Origin: Rhodoferax sp.
Lineage (GTDB): Bacteria; Pseudomonadota; Gammaproteobacteria; Burkholderiales; Burkholderiaceae_C
NCBI GenBank assembly: GCA_028711355.1
Contig: JAQTSL010000133.1
Span: 1 to 9,106 of the forward strand
Direction of reading: 5' to 3'
DNA: 9,106 nucleotides
How positions within the stretch are numbered: the stretch's first letter is position 1; every line of letters starts with the position of its first letter. A model generated the notes under the pieces. That model made no database searches and was not told the DNA's origin. It saw nothing but the letters and a program-made list of their open reading frames with translations. Shown piece after piece: positions 1-6,813 of this stretch. The translations under genes were made by a program, and so were the position numbers.

Positions 1-23
1 CGAGCCCTTCAAAAGTAATCCCC

Positions 24-2861
24 ATGCCCCTCTCCTGGAACGAAATCAAATCCCGCGCCCTCACCTTCAGCCGCACCTGGGCTGACGCGGCCAATGAGGA
101 CAGCCAGGGCAAGCCGTTCTGGATTGACTTTTTCGAGATCTTCGGCATCACCGACAAGCGCGTGGCCACGTTTGAACACGCCGTCAAAAAGCTGCCCGGC
201 CTCAAGGCCAAAACCGACGGGTTTGTCGATCTGTTCTGGCCCGGCATGTTGCTGGTGGAGCAAAAGTCGCGCGGCAAAAATCTGGATGCGGCGCTCACGC
301 AGGCGCTGTCCTACTTTCCCGGCATCGCCGAGCGGAATTTGCCGCAGTTGGTCATCGTCTGCGACTTTGCCCGTTTTCACGTGCACCGGCTCACCACCAA
401 CGAGACCTTTGAATTTGCCCTGAAAGACCTGCACAAACACATCAAGCTGTTTGGCTTTGTGGCGGGCTACAAGGTGCAGACCATCCAGCCGCAAAACCCG
501 GTCAACATCAAGGCCGCCGAGCGCATGGGACGCCTGCATGATGCCCTCAAGGCCAGCGGCTACAGCGGCCACCCGCTTGAGGTGCTGCTGGTGCGCCTGC
601 TGTTTTGCCTGTTTGCCGACGACACCGGCATTTTTCAGCCCGCGCAGTCGTTTCGCACCTTTGTTGAAGAGCGCACTGCCGCTGATGGCTCTGACCTGGG
701 TTCGCGCCTGGCGCAGCTGTTTCAGGTGCTCAATACCGACGAGCCCAAACGCAGCCAGGCGCTGGACGAGCAAGTGGCCGCTTTTCCCTATGTGAATGGC
801 AAGCTGTTTTCCGAACCGCTGCCCATGGCCGACTTCACCGCCGCCATGCGCGAGGCGCTGCTCGATGCCTGCGCGCTGGACTGGTCGGCCATCAGCCCCG
901 CCATTTTCGGCAGCCTGTTCCAGAGCATCATGGACGAGAAAGCTCGCCGCAACCTGGGCGCGCACTACACCTCTGAGGAAAACATCCTCAAGCTGATCAA
1001 GCCGCTGTTTCTGGATGACCTGTGGGCCGAGTTTGAAAAGGTCAAAAGCAACAAGAACAAGCTGTTTGAATTCCACAAGAAGCTGCGCACCCTCACTTTT
1101 TTTGATCCGGCTTGCGGTTGTGGCAACTTCTTGGTGATCAGCTACCGCGAGTTGCGCGAACTGGAACTGGCCGTGCTGCGCGCCTCACACACCAGCGGGC
1201 AAATGAGTGTGGACGTGCACCAGTTGATCGGCATTGATGTGGACCAGTTTTACGGCATCGAGATTGAAGAGTTTCCTGCGCAGATTGCGCAGGTCGCCAT
1301 GTGGCTGATGGACCACCAGATGAACTTGCAGGTGAGCGAAGAGTTTGGCCTGTACTTTGCGCGCATACCGCTGAGAACCTCGCCGCACATCGTGCATGGC
1401 AACGCGTTGCGGCTGGATTGGGATGAGGTGCTGCCGGCGCAGCGGTGTAGTTATGTGCAGGGGAATCCGCCATTTGTGGGCGCGAAATTCATGGACGATG
1501 CGCAGCGCGAAGACACGCGTGCGGTGTTTTCGGGCATCGACAACTCGGGCTTGCTCGACTTCGTTTCAGCCTGGTACGTCAAAGCGGCCAGCTACATGAA
1601 GAGTTCCGGGGACGGAATCGAACCGGCCCCAACGCGTTGCGCTTTTGTGTCCACCAACAGCATTACGCAGGGCGAACAGGTGGGCGTGCTCTGGGGATGG
1701 ATGTTGGCACAAGGCGTCCACATTCACTTTGCGCACAGAACCTTTCGCTGGAGCAATGAAGCCTCGGGCAAAGCCGCAGTGCATTGCGTAATCATTGGTT
1801 TTGAACTGGAAGACCGGCCCGGCAAGACCATCTACGAATATGACGACATCAAAGGCGAACCACATGCAGTGGCTGCGAGGAACATAAACCCGTATCTGAT
1901 TGACGGGCCGGATGTGGTACTGCCGCGCCGCTCAAACCCCATTTGCAATGTTCCTGATATCCGATTCGGCAATCAGCCAATCGACGGTGGCCACCTAATT
2001 CTGAATCCCGCCGAGGCCACAAAATTAGTAAAAGATTACCCGGCAATGCAAGTTTACGTTCGCCTATTCATTGGTGCCGATGAATTTATTAACGGTGGGA
2101 AACGTTACTGCCTGTGGCTCAAAAATTGCCCACCCACGTTATTGCGTGATGTACCAGTTGTGAGAGAAAGGCTGGCAGCAGTCAAAAATTTCAGAATGTC
2201 CAGCTCGCGCCCTGCAACCCGCGATCTAGCTTTAACCCCTGCCGAATTTGCGTTCGTGTCTCACAATGACACTCAATTTCTTACAGTCCCAAGTGTTTCC
2301 TCTGAGCGGCGTAACTACCTACCAATTGGATTCAGCGAAGCAGACCTGATAGTTAGCAATTTGTGTCTTGCGGTGTACGCTGCAACTATCTTCCACTTCG
2401 GTATCCTGTCCAGCGCCATGCACAACGCTTGGATGCGCTACACCTGTGGCCGCCTCAAAAGCGATTTTCGTTACTCAAACACTATCGTCTACAACAACTT
2501 CCCCTGGCCCGAGCTTGCGCAGACGTCTAAGAAAAATCAGCCTCCAGCCCTTGCCCCTATTGCACAAGTAGCTATAGAGACAGCAGCACAAACCGTGCTC
2601 GACGTGCGCGCCAAATTTCAGACCGGCGAGCAACCCGCCACGCTGGCCGACCTGTACGACCCGCTCACCATGCCGCCCGAGTTACTCAAGGCGCACCAAA
2701 AGCTGGACGCCGCCGTGGACAAAGCCTACGAGGCCAGTGGCGGCAAAAAGAGCTACAAAAGCGACGCCGAGCGTGTGGCATTTTTATTTGAGCTGTACCA
2801 GCGGTACACCAGCCTGCTGCCTACTGACAAGTCCAAACGCCGCCCTCGGACTCAAAAATGA
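24..2861 (+). CDS. MmeI-like type IIL restriction-modification enzyme (nuclease and adenine methyltransferase in one chain)
   Basis: Seen: an intact 945-residue reading frame. Near the N-terminus is D69-x9-E79-x-K81, a PD-(D/E)XK nuclease motif with the spacing and position known in MmeI. A helical linker follows, then N6-adenine methylase motifs: LGAHYTS at about 311-317, DPACGCGNF at 361-369 (SAM-binding motif I), an acidic segment YGIEIEEFP near 410-418 (motif II), and NPPF at 481-484 (catalytic motif IV). Residues of about 640-830 should be the target-recognition domain, and the last ~100 residues are helical. Known: this family cuts a set distance from its site and methylates one strand for protection, with no separate specificity subunit. 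The start is the first ATG in frame and gives the family's usual N-terminus; no good Shine-Dalgarno is visible, only a purine run at 11-15. The length fits the family (about 900-1000). Recognition sequence cannot be read by eye. A methylase-only defence component is less likely because the nuclease triad is complete. Confidence 0.9.
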   Translation: MPLSWNEIKSRALTFSRTWADAANEDSQGKPFWIDFFEIFGITDKRVATFEHAVKKLPGLKAKTDGFVDLFWPGMLLVEQKSRGKNLDAALTQALSYFPGIAERNLPQLVIVCDFARFHVHRLTTNETFEFALKDLHKHIKLFGFVAGYKVQTIQPQNPVNIKAAERMGRLHDALKASGYSGHPLEVLLVRLLFCLFADDTGIFQPAQSFRTFVEERTAADGSDLGSRLAQLFQVLNTDEPKRSQALDEQVAAFPYVNGKLFSEPLPMADFTAAMREALLDACALDWSAISPAIFGSLFQSIMDEKARRNLGAHYTSEENILKLIKPLFLDDLWAEFEKVKSNKNKLFEFHKKLRTLTFFDPACGCGNFLVISYRELRELELAVLRASHTSGQMSVDVHQLIGIDVDQFYGIEIEEFPAQIAQVAMWLMDHQMNLQVSEEFGLYFARIPLRTSPHIVHGNALRLDWDEVLPAQRCSYVQGNPPFVGAKFMDDAQREDTRAVFSGIDNSGLLDFVSAWYVKAASYMKSSGDGIEPAPTRCAFVSTNSITQGEQVGVLWGWMLAQGVHIHFAHRTFRWSNEASGKAAVHCVIIGFELEDRPGKTIYEYDDIKGEPHAVAARNINPYLIDGPDVVLPRRSNPICNVPDIRFGNQPIDGGHLILNPAEATKLVKDYPAMQVYVRLFIGADEFINGGKRYCLWLKNCPPTLLRDVPVVRERLAAVKNFRMSSSRPATRDLALTPAEFAFVSHNDTQFLTVPSVSSERRNYLPIGFSEADLIVSNLCLAVYAATIFHFGILSSAMHNAWMRYTCGRLKSDFRYSNTIVYNNFPWPELAQTSKKNQPPALAPIAQVAIETAAQTVLDVRAKFQTGEQPATLADLYDPLTMPPELLKAHQKLDAAVDKAYEASGGKKSYKSDAERVAFLFELYQRYTSLLPTDKSKRRPRTQK
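1941..2560 (+). other. AT-richer segment coding for the probable target-recognition domain
   Basis: By hand count of single 60-base lines, 1981-2040, 2041-2100 and 2341-2400 are about 48%, 45% and 47% G+C. Line 841-900 is 75% and line 2641-2700 is 65%. Codons such as TTA, ATA and AGA become common here. The segment matches where the DNA-recognition domain lies in MmeI-type enzymes. This suggests that the recognition module has a different history from the catalytic scaffold. Borders are approximate. Confidence 0.6.
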
Positions 2862-3961
2862 ACCTTCCACCAATTCAAGTACGGTTTGACGGATGCGAAG
2901 CCGGTTGGATAGCATTGCACGTCACAGTGGAAAAACAGACGCTGGATCTGCAAATGAGCCATTGGCTGGATCCGCTACCAGATTTGCTGGCTTGGCTTGA
3001 AGCTATCAGCTTGGGAATCGCCCGCTGCGGCTGGACCTTGGACGAAGAAGGTTGCTCAGTGGGTTTCGATGTACAAGATGCTGACAAAGCTGGCATATTT
3101 CAGAGAATTCGCGAACCAATCAGTTTGTCCGTTGTGCCGGATTACGCCGCCCCGACGCTGAAATGCAGATTAAGCCGACACCAATTGGTGCATTGTTTCT
3201 ATGCTCCATTTCGTGAATTTGTGACCTCTGAGCGTTACGTGGCAAGACAGTGGGAGTTGCAGACTTTCGGTGCTGCGATTCGTGAGAGGACGGGGTTAAA
3301 TCCAGAGGATTGGATTGAAACATTGCTGGCAACTCACCTGACCCGGCGCGAATTACAAAAGCGGTTCTGGGTTGTCCATCGCGGCATCGTGAACCCCGTT
3401 TCCCCAGATGACGAGATGATGGGAAGCGCTGCCGAGTACGCAGAAATGAATGGGGGAGCGACGCTGTCGCCCCACAGTTATCCCGCCTACTGGTCACACA
3501 GTGAATGGGACGCGCTGCCTGACAAAGCGGCCCGCAGGGCGTACTTGCTTGGTTGCCTCGACGACAGCGAGGATAGTTCCTGGCGTGGTTTGCCCTGGCC
3601 ACAAATGCGCTCAGTCTGGCTGGAAAACTGGCTTGCGCAAGACAACACTCTTGCACCGCAGACTTGGAACAGGTGGCTTACGCCGGATGCAGTCGAATCC
3701 AAGGTGCCATTCAATCTTTCGCCGAAATCGGTTCGCTTCGACGACGACAACCTGTGGGTTGGTCTGGCCGATGGCCGGACCATCGCCGCACCGCTGGCTT
3801 GGTTCCCACGCCTGCTGCAGGCCACCCCGGCGCAACGCGCACAAGTTGAGCTGAGCAATGGGGGGCTGCATTGGGATGCGCTGGATGAGGATATTTCTGT
3901 ATCTGGCCTGCTGGCAGGTCAACCTGACTTGTCGCGGCGCGGTGCACATTTGGCGGCGTAA
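2858..3961 (+). CDS. Uncharacterised protein with C-terminal DUF2442-like domain, coupled to the MmeI-like enzyme
   Basis: Seen: 367 residues, soluble, with no signal peptide or membrane segment. The ATG lies inside the end of the restriction gene (ATGA overlap), so translation is probably coupled; no Shine-Dalgarno is visible. Residues ~285-357 fit the DUF2442 pattern: a short beta hairpin with LWVGLADGR, then PLAWFPRL, an AT-x-x-QR helix, and a C-terminal GLHWDALDEDIS followed by a LL-x-G turn. Residues 1-280 were not recognised. They begin with alternating beta-like segments (QVRFDGCEAGWIALHV) and contain several Trp-rich stretches (WSHSEWDALP, WRGLPWPQMRSVWLENW). Known: stand-alone DUF2442 proteins are small (about 80-100 residues) and often sit beside DUF4160 genes in putative toxin-antitoxin pairs. 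Here the domain is the tail of a much longer protein and no DUF4160 partner is present. Inference: an accessory, regulatory or immunity-type partner of the restriction enzyme. The function is unknown. Line 2941-3000 is about 53% G+C, lower than the flanking core genes. Confidence 0.85.
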   Translation: MNLPPIQVRFDGCEAGWIALHVTVEKQTLDLQMSHWLDPLPDLLAWLEAISLGIARCGWTLDEEGCSVGFDVQDADKAGIFQRIREPISLSVVPDYAAPTLKCRLSRHQLVHCFYAPFREFVTSERYVARQWELQTFGAAIRERTGLNPEDWIETLLATHLTRRELQKRFWVVHRGIVNPVSPDDEMMGSAAEYAEMNGGATLSPHSYPAYWSHSEWDALPDKAARRAYLLGCLDDSEDSSWRGLPWPQMRSVWLENWLAQDNTLAPQTWNRWLTPDAVESKVPFNLSPKSVRFDDDNLWVGLADGRTIAAPLAWFPRLLQATPAQRAQVELSNGGLHWDALDEDISVSGLLAGQPDLSRRGAHLAA

Positions 3962-4018
3962 AGACCGGTGCAGGTCAAGTCCTTCGATGCCCTGCCCGCG
4001 TTTCACAGCCAAACCGGG

Positions 4019-4771
4019 CTAGCCAGCCTTTGGCGAATTCGCAGCTTTGCGTCTCACATGCAAATGCGTCTGCACCGAATCCCCCTCGCCCGCCTTCACT
4101 TCCTTCACCTCCAGATACGCCGCCTGCTGGCGGATCAGTTCGCCCAGTTTGGCCACCCCGTAGTTGCGCGGGTCGAATGACGGGTGGCTGCGGTTGATCT
4201 GGCTGCCCAGGGCCGATAGCGTGGTCCAGCCGTCTTCGCGGGCGATGGCATTCAATGCGTTCAGGATCATCGGCTTGAGCTTGGGCAGCTCGGCCACCGG
4301 TTCCTTGCCGGGCTTGGTTTCTTCGGGCTCGGTGCGCAAAATTTCGGTGTAGATGAACTTGTCGCACGCCGCCACAAAAGGCTCGGGCGTTTTGCGTTCG
4401 CCAAAGCCATAGACCACCAGCCCGGCCTCGCGGATGCGGGTGGCCAGGCGGGTGAAGTCGCTGTCGCTGCTGACCAGGCAAAAGCCATCCACGCTGCCGG
4501 TGTGCAGCACGTCCATGGCGTCGATGATCAGGGCCGAGTCGGTGGCGTTTTTGCCGCTGGTGTAGGCAAACTGCTGTATCGGCTGAATGGCCATGGTGTG
4601 CAGCACCTCCTTCCAGCCTTTCAGGTTGGTGGTGGTCCAGTCGCCATAGGCGCGCTTGATGGTGGCCGTGCCGTAGCGCGACACCTCGGCCAGCAGTTCC
4701 TGGATGACGGATGCCTGCGCGTTGTCGGCGTCAATCAGGACGGCGAGCTTTTGGTTGGGGTTGGTGGCCAT
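4019..4771 (-). CDS. NYN-domain (PIN-like) nuclease with C-terminal OST-HTH/LOTUS domain
   Basis: Seen: 250 residues. The N-terminal NYN domain (about 8-145) carries the acidic cluster expected of the PIN-like fold: IDADN (D14, D16), a conserved aspartate in KNATDSALIIDAMD (D78, D84, D87 region), and SSDSDF (D103, D105). These would bind the catalytic Mg2+. A linker rich in Glu, Pro and Lys (~147-160) leads to an OST-HTH/LOTUS-type winged helix at about 163-225 (LKPMILNALNAIARE, then SFDPRNYG and KLGELIRQQ). Known: NYN domains (LabA/DUF88, MARF1-like) are probable ribonucleases, and LOTUS domains bind RNA, so an RNA-directed cytoplasmic nuclease is the best guess; its target is unknown. The ATG at 4771 is preceded by AAGG, 10 nt away. 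It is the last gene of the minus-strand unit, 24 nt after the gene before it, and it runs convergently towards the restriction pair. Confidence 0.9.
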   Translation of the reverse strand: MATNPNQKLAVLIDADNAQASVIQELLAEVSRYGTATIKRAYGDWTTTNLKGWKEVLHTMAIQPIQQFAYTSGKNATDSALIIDAMDVLHTGSVDGFCLVSSDSDFTRLATRIREAGLVVYGFGERKTPEPFVAACDKFIYTEILRTEPEETKPGKEPVAELPKLKPMILNALNAIAREDGWTTLSALGSQINRSHPSFDPRNYGVAKLGELIRQQAAYLEVKEVKAGEGDSVQTHLHVRRKAANSPKAG

Positions 4772-4781
4772 GGATATTCTG

Positions 4782-4785
4782 CCTT
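4782..4785 (-). promoter_or_regulatory. Ribosome binding site of the NYN gene
   Basis: AAGG read on the minus strand (AAGGCAG in context), 10 nt before the ATG at 4771. It supports this start codon. It lies within the 24-nt gap after the preceding gene. Confidence 0.5.
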
Positions 4786-4795
4786 GTGATGGACA

Positions 4796-5341
4796 TCAGC
4801 CCGGAATACCCGGTACCCGCGTGGCACCCAGCTCCGTCACCTCGTGCACCACACCGCCCACATCAACCACCCGGTGCAAAAAACGGTAGGCCACGCGCCA
4901 CTGGCTCTGATGGCATTGCAGAGTGACGGTCTTGTCGTTGAGACGGATGATCTTGCCGATGCATTGCTGCTGGTCACGGCCGACAAAACCCACTACGTCA
5001 CCCAGCGCCACCTCGTTGCGACCCAGACCCTGCGGCTTTTGCTCACGAATCTGCACATCGGCACCGTCCAGGTTGATCGCCGCGTAAGACAACACCCAGC
5101 GCACAGCGTCGTCCATGTCGAGGACGACCAGTTCTTTGCGACGCATCTCCAACACCTGACAGCGTCTGAGCTTGTTGGCCCGCTCATCGAAAAATTGCAC
5201 CGTCTGCCCAACCCTTAAACGGCTTTGAATAGCCTGTAGCCAGTGTGGCTCGTCCAGCACCCGGTCAATCGCGGCACGCAAGCGGTACAAATCAAAGGCC
5301 GAGGCCTGATTCAGGGTCTGGAAAATTTCTGAAAAATTCAT
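4796..5341 (-). CDS. Uncharacterised protein with two SH3/Tudor-like repeats
   Basis: Seen: 181 residues starting at MNFSEIF. An upstream in-frame start at 5467 exists, but it would overlap the peptidase gene by 130 nt. The chosen ATG has GGAG 5 nt away and forms an ATGA overlap with the peptidase stop. The first ~40 residues look helical. Two similar units follow: about 42-92 (LRVGQTVQFFDE ... RWVLSYAAINL) and 111-160 (VALGDVVGFVGRD ... QWRVAYRFLHRVV). Each has a hydrophobic strand with a V/L-x-x-G-x-x-V-x-F start, a middle strand, and an RW/QWRV-x-Y end, typical of small five-stranded SH3, KOW or Tudor barrels. No catalytic residues stand out and no membrane segment is present. The family was not recognised by name. 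Inference: a cytoplasmic binding or adaptor protein, perhaps for nucleic acid, working with its operon neighbours. Confidence 0.8.
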   Translation of the reverse strand: MNFSEIFQTLNQASAFDLYRLRAAIDRVLDEPHWLQAIQSRLRVGQTVQFFDERANKLRRCQVLEMRRKELVVLDMDDAVRWVLSYAAINLDGADVQIREQKPQGLGRNEVALGDVVGFVGRDQQQCIGKIIRLNDKTVTLQCHQSQWRVAYRFLHRVVDVGGVVHEVTELGATRVPGIPG

Positions 5342-6246
5342 ACAAACTCCAGCGCTGCGCATAGCGCCACCACTTGCGCGGCAATGCATTGTTCTGGCGT
5401 GGTGCGGGCACTGTCGGGGTACACCTCGGTCGTGGTGGTGTAACGCGCACCGGTTATGCCGGTACACAGACCCAGCGCCTGAACAGCGTAGCGAATGACC
5501 CCCTGCGCAACGGCGGGAGCGTCAAGAATTTTGCCATGCTCGTCCGCCACCGCAATATGAGTGACACGCTGCACCGCATCAATGATGGCTTGCTGAAAAT
5601 CAGGCTGCGGATTGTCGGCGTCGTCCACCACATAAAAACCGTCGGGAATATTGCAAGGCTCAAACGTCGCGCCGTCACGCGCAGCCAAAGCTGGCCGAAA
5701 TTCAGATTCGTCGGTGTCGGTGGTCTCATGCAAGTCAATATGCGCCACAAATTGACCGCGCCAGGGTTCAATCAATTGCATCAAGGCAACACACTCGTGT
5801 GCCGGGCTGCCAGCACGAAACGACCGGTTGGGGTCCACCGCGTCAAAGTTCCAGCGCTGGACGCGCTGGTACGCCCACGGGCTGACGCAGGGAACCACCA
5901 GAAGATTGAGCCGGTCTTTGTAGCGTTGCGCCTGCGTCTCAAGAAAGCGCAGCGCACCGAGCACGCCACTGGTTTCGTAACCATGCACGCCACCGGTAAT
6001 CAGCACACTTGGCAGTTCAGGTTGCCAATCGCTGCTACGCAGCGCAACCAAAGAAAAACTTTCAGCCGCATAGGCCAAATCGCCGTAGTGAAGCTGATCA
6101 AACTGCTTGCCCAGCGAATCAACCCGGCGCAGCACATCGGCCGTGTAGCTGCGCTGGCGCGATTGAAGTCCACGCCAGCACGTCAGATCAGGCAGTGCCC
6201 AAGACCGACCCGGTGTACCAATGGGATAAAAAGAAGACCGCTGCAA
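5338..6246 (-). CDS. M14-family zinc carboxypeptidase / succinylglutamate desuccinylase-like hydrolase
   Basis: Seen: 302 residues with the M14 zinc-hydrolase signatures. GGVHGYETSG supplies the HxxE zinc ligands (H88, E91). DPNRSF (N140, R141) is the substrate-carboxylate pocket. DLHETTDTD holds the third zinc ligand, probably H173 by analogy with the DLHNT motif of aspartoacylase. TTTEVYP carries the likely catalytic glutamate (E254). There is no signal peptide, so the enzyme is cytoplasmic. Known: this group removes C-terminal residues or N-acyl groups from small substrates; the true substrate cannot be told. The start is a TTG, chosen because the N-terminal YPIGTPG segment is characteristic of this subfamily and no in-frame ATG lies between it and the upstream stop. 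No Shine-Dalgarno is seen. It lies 37 nt after the comFB-like gene and overlaps the next gene by 4 nt. Confidence 0.88.
   Translation of the reverse strand: MQRSSFYPIGTPGRSWALPDLTCWRGLQSRQRSYTADVLRRVDSLGKQFDQLHYGDLAYAAESFSLVALRSSDWQPELPSVLITGGVHGYETSGVLGALRFLETQAQRYKDRLNLLVVPCVSPWAYQRVQRWNFDAVDPNRSFRAGSPAHECVALMQLIEPWRGQFVAHIDLHETTDTDESEFRPALAARDGATFEPCNIPDGFYVVDDADNPQPDFQQAIIDAVQRVTHIAVADEHGKILDAPAVAQGVIRYAVQALGLCTGITGARYTTTTEVYPDSARTTPEQCIAAQVVALCAALEFV
5347..5350 (-). promoter_or_regulatory. Ribosome binding site deciding the start of the SH3-repeat gene
   Basis: GGAG read on the minus strand, inside the last codons of the peptidase gene and 5 nt before the ATG at 5341. It favours the 181-residue form over the longer alternative that begins at 5467. 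Confidence 0.6.
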
Positions 6247-6283
6247 CGGGTTAACCGGGGACAGAACGCAAGGAAAAGACCCA

Positions 6284-6571
6284 TCAAGCCGTTATCGGTG
6301 GCCGGTTGTTACGCTGTCCGACGTAGGCAAAGGCAAAGGCCAGCGCCTCGTGCAAGGCATCTTCAATTGAAGCGCGTTCAGGTTCGGAGAGATAAAACAT
6401 CATGTCAACGTCGTGCCGCACGTAACGCGCCGGCAGCCGGTTCAGCGCCATACAGGCGACGTCAGAAAGCATACCCGAATCAAAGTCAGGATACGACCCC
6501 GAGAGGCGAGCGACCGCTTCAAAGACAGCCCGCTCGTAATAGTTGTGAACCTGCTCGAAGTTGAAAATCAT
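6284..6571 (-). CDS. ComFB-domain protein (late competence development family)
   Basis: Seen: 95 residues, one domain. The opening NFEQVHNYYERAVFEAV helix and the core LSDVACMALNRLPARYV (about 35-51) match the ComFB family, where the ALNRLPxRY block is the hallmark. The rest is helical (PERASIEDALHEALAFAFAYV). There is no membrane segment. Known: ComFB was named for its place in a Bacillus competence operon; ComFB-domain proteins of cyanobacteria have since been reported to bind cyclic dinucleotides. Whether that holds here is inference. The ATG at 6571 lacks a clear Shine-Dalgarno and is preceded by three CACTGA copies. It is the first gene of the minus-strand unit, so it may be its sensor or regulatory member. 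Confidence 0.88.
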   Translation of the reverse strand: MIFNFEQVHNYYERAVFEAVARLSGSYPDFDSGMLSDVACMALNRLPARYVRHDVDMMFYLSEPERASIEDALHEALAFAFAYVGQRNNRPPITA

Positions 6572-6572
6572 G

Positions 6573-6598
6573 ATCAGTGCGCTGTATCAGTGTCAGTG
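6573..6598 (-). repeat. Three CACTGA copies directly upstream of the comFB-like start
   Basis: Read on the minus strand, CACTGA appears three times: CACTGAT at 6573-6579 and 6586-6592, and CACTGA at 6593-6598. The nearest copy ends one base from the start codon and sits where a Shine-Dalgarno would be expected. It may be a protein-binding or translational control site, or chance. Confidence 0.45.
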
Positions 6599-6696
6599 CC
6601 CCCGCCGCCCCGAAGCTTGGCAGAAACCCGAAGTACCCTAAAACCAAACATGACCATAATATACAGCAATATTCCTCGCTCGGGTGATGCTTTGAA

Positions 6697-6713
6697 GCTA
6701 CGAAAGATGTAGC
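6697..6713. repeat. Inverted repeat GCTAC-N7-GTAGC
   Basis: A perfect 5-bp inverted repeat around a 7-base loop, followed by GTGGCAG and then seven T on the + strand. It could be an operator for the regulator gene downstream or a weak terminator-like hairpin. The stem is short and no gene ends just before it on the + strand. Confidence 0.35.
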
Positions 6714-6807
6714 GTGGCAGTTTTTTTGATATATAGTTCGACGTTCGCGCCCGGATTTGAGAGTTGGTTACCTGTAGCTCATGTTCCGGCCAGATCGCCA
6801 AAAAACC

Positions 6808-6813
6808 AAGGAG
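6808..6813 (+). promoter_or_regulatory. Ribosome binding site of the HxlR-like gene
   Basis: A perfect AAGGAG with 9 nt to the ATG at 6823. It decides the start against an in-frame ATG at 6781, which has no such site. Confidence 0.8.

Noticed and set aside
1..23. Possible end of an upstream gene (in-frame TAA at 16-18)
   Set aside because: Only five codons are visible, so any reading frame would look the same; it cannot be supported.
9..1076. Long minus-strand reading frame (355 residues) opposite the nuclease half of the restriction gene
   Set aside because: It has no recognisable family and mirrors the codon bias of the plus-strand gene, whose motifs are clear. It is a shadow frame.
24..3961. 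BREX (PglX) or DISARM methylase module
   Set aside because: The nuclease triad at the N-terminus and the domain order are those of MmeI, and no other BREX or DISARM gene is in the window.
3962..4018. Possible bidirectional terminator between the convergent DUF2442-like and NYN genes
   Set aside because: Only a 4-bp GACC/GGTC pairing with no T-run on either strand was seen.
6247..6258. GGTTAACC palindrome between the comFB-like and M14 genes
   Set aside because: The perfect part is only 8 bp, which is expected by chance; it is noted only with the start-codon finding.
5374..6564. Long plus-strand reading frame (396 residues) opposite the M14 and comFB-like genes
   Set aside because: The predicted protein is Arg-rich with no domain, while the minus strand carries HxxE, DPNRSF and ALNRLPxRY motifs in two separate genes.
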